Source: Cristatella mucedo (taxonomy: Eukaryota; Bryozoa; Phylactolaemata; Cristatellidae). From it: a stretch of 57,500 nucleotides of DNA. The translations under genes were made by a program, and so were the position numbers. Shown here piece by piece: positions 55,689 to 57,500 of the stretch; positions within the stretch are counted from its first letter, which is position 1; the number at the start of each line of letters is the position of its first letter. The notes under the pieces are model-generated. The model searched no databases. It was given only the letters and a program-made list of their open reading frames with translations, and was not told where the DNA came from. The DNA lies in the NCBI GenBank assembly GCA_009760855.2, contig WPIO01000056.1, positions 2,622,501-2,680,000 of the forward strand. Reading direction: 5' to 3'.

Positions 55689-56380
55689 CCTTGTGGGTCA
55701 GCGTGACACAACTTTAAAGTCGATCCGTTGCTTGAGCTTTTGGGGGAGCCAATGCAGGTCGGTGAGACGTTGAATGATGATGAGGCGACTTGGGAGTTAA
55801 TGGCTGCCAAGCTTTGAACCAGCTGTAAGCGCCTGATTGCACAGGCCGGTAGACCAACAAGCAGCGAGTTACAGTAATCGAGACGGGACGTCACCAATGC
55901 ATTGACGATCGACTTGGTTGTGGTAACTTTATCTAAGCTGGCCCAAGTTGTTGCAATGCTATGCAGCTGAAGGCAGGCAGACTTGACTGAATAGCCAACT
56001 GGGCGAAACGTCGCTTCGACAAAGAATACCTTTATTGCGTGATGCAATGATATATGATATATGAGATATACTAATACAATAGCATATACATATACATAAT
56101 ACAATACAATAAAAAATAGCAATACTAATAAATAATAATAGTAATAATATTAAGCAATAAATACCCACAGCTGCTGTAGGAGGTATACTGGCCGAGCCCA
56201 TTTTGAGGGCCACGTTTTCCAATTTCTGAGCAATATTCGGCTTTCCCATAATTTTCAAGTTAATTTCACTGTCATTCAATTTGATATACTTTGCTGCCAT
56301 CCAAGTGCAATTGTCAACAGTAAATGCTGCAAGGATGAGCTGGAAGAGTTGATCTGTCAGGTTGAAGGTTAGCATAGTTG
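55689..56380 (-). mobile_element. CR1-like RT C-terminal fragment with AT-rich insertion
   Basis: ALVTSRLDYCNSLLVGLPAC and, further 5', KYIKLNDSEINLKIMGKPNI are the LINE-A region between motif C and the C-terminus, in a diverged copy. About 55,995-56,165 is AT-rich sequence (ATATATGATATATGAG, CAATACAATAAAAAAT) not present in other copies, probably a separate insertion. Confidence 0.75.
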
Positions 56381-57500
56381 ATCAGGTCGAAACTTACCCA
56401 GTGACGGGTTGTTGTCCGAATCGACCTTGGCATTCGCTCAGCTCAAAGGCCCTTTACGAGCTCTGTTTACGCATCATCGCCGTCTCCGCTTCCTCCCTGC
56501 TCTTTCTGATGCTCTGGTAGCGTGCGGCGCGTCGTCGACGGTTGCGGTCCACCGCTTCCTTCCGGTGCCGACTTGCCGCGGAAGCGGATGGGCGTTTCGC
56601 GACGAAGCGTTTCGAAGGCGAGCGAGCGCCGCACCGGAAGCTGCGGCGGCGCTCGCTGGGGCTCCACTGGCGCACGGGGCGGGGCCGCTGTAGCGCGCAG
56701 CAAATGGCGTCAAATCTGCTCCACTCCGCCGCTCTGTCTTCTCGAAAGGCGGTGCCGGCGACGTCAGTTGGTGCAGACGGCTCCGACGCTTGTGTCTCCT
56801 CGCCGCTCCCTTAGACAGTCTTCTCGTCCTCCGGAAGAGAAGAGCGGAATCTTCGACTTTTACTGCGGCGAATGCGCTATGCTCGTCAGACGCGGACGCT
56901 CGCAGCCGCAGCGTGAAGGTGACGGATTTCCAGCCCGCTTTCGGCGTCGTTCCAGTTCCGCTTCCCGCTTTCCCGCCGTCCGGCCGCGATCAGCCGAGTC
57001 CCTCCCCAAGCGCGCGATGAAGGTTACGCCAAAACTCCTGCGCCGCCGCGAGTTCTGAGCTCCGCGCTCCTGCGCGTGTAAGTCGGATCGCTCCCGCCGC
57101 AAAACCCCCTCCGAAGCGCGCGCGAGGTACAAGTGTTCGGACCTCAACGGGCGGCGGCACCGTTTCCAGTCGGCAGCCCATTTCCCGAGGGAGTAGAGGG
57201 CGCTGGGGGTTTGGGCGACGACGTTGCGCCCGCCCCGCGCCATTCGCGGTCGACCCCGCCGACCCTTTGCGATGGGAGGGAAGGCGCGCACATCCCGTGT
57301 GGGCAGTTGGCCGCCACCTGCCCTGCTGAAAGTGCATCCGTTCGCCTCACCACCTCCCTCCCTGAGGCGGCGGTGGCCGTGGCGCAGACGTCGACTATCG
57401 CTAGCCTGGGTGGAGAGGCTAGCGCAGCGCCACACAGCGGCGGTCGCTACTGTTGTGGCCCCAGCTGCGGCATCGGCGGCATCGGCGGCATCGGCGGCAT
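56381..57500. other. unassigned GC-rich region
   Basis: Long overlapping open frames on both strands reflect base composition. None matches a family I know. The window ends in a GGCATC/GGC array from about 57,466. Confidence 0.5.

Noticed and set aside
56409-57435. Arg-rich frames on both strands
   Set aside because: Composition-driven; no domain recognised and no start context or splice logic to choose among them.

Overview
This window is nuclear DNA from an animal, most likely an invertebrate. The evidence is a spliced nuclear lamin gene, a spliced gene for a CXXC zinc-finger protein, GT-AG introns, polyadenylation signals, tRNA-derived SINEs, and many 5'-truncated CR1/L2-like non-LTR retrotransposons (LINEs). 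I cannot name the phylum. Coding exons are GC-rich and keep their CpGs. Most of the remaining sequence is dead transposon copies, microsatellites and minisatellites. I see no bacterial operon, CRISPR array, rRNA gene or convincing functional tRNA gene.

Two complete genes can be assembled. (1) A B-type lamin lies on the minus strand, with 11 coding exons from ATG 30,678 to stop 16,588. It predicts 599 aa: head with SP sites, lamin-length rod, NLS, lamin tail domain, and a CaaX box (CVVM) carried on a separate 39-nt last exon. All exon phases join without a gap. (2) On the plus strand, four coding exons from 38,363 to 45,690 predict a 1,083-aa low-complexity protein. It has one CXXC zinc finger of the KFGG-lacking type known from TET and CXXC4/5 proteins. 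The finger is split across the first intron, and no catalytic domain follows.

Layout: 0.6-16.1 kb holds nested LINE fragments of two families, SINEs and a 17-bp minisatellite. LINE-A has an (ATT)n tail and a 3' hairpin; LINE-B has a (TTACA)n tail. 16.4-30.7 kb is the lamin gene, with LINE-A pieces in introns 1, 2, 7, 9 and 10. 30.7-36.0 kb is the lamin upstream region, SINEs and microsatellites. 36.2-36.9 kb is a dead Tc1/mariner transposase with a perfect palindrome. 38.4-46.3 kb is the CXXC gene, with a LINE-B in intron 1 and a reverse-transcriptase-encoding LINE-A in intron 2. 46.8-48.0 kb is a LINE-A fused in frame to a degenerate chitin-binding-like peptide. 49.5-50.0 kb is a promoter-like CpG island. 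51.5-56.4 kb is more LINE fragments, including one interrupted by a small hairpin element with target-site duplications. 56.4-57.5 kb is GC-rich and unassigned.

The 3' hairpin of LINE-A recurs at the ends of the tRNA-derived SINEs with compensatory changes. This suggests the SINEs are mobilised by the LINE-A machinery. All gene models were read by eye, and intron boundaries were chosen by GT-AG, reading phase and protein-family alignment from memory.
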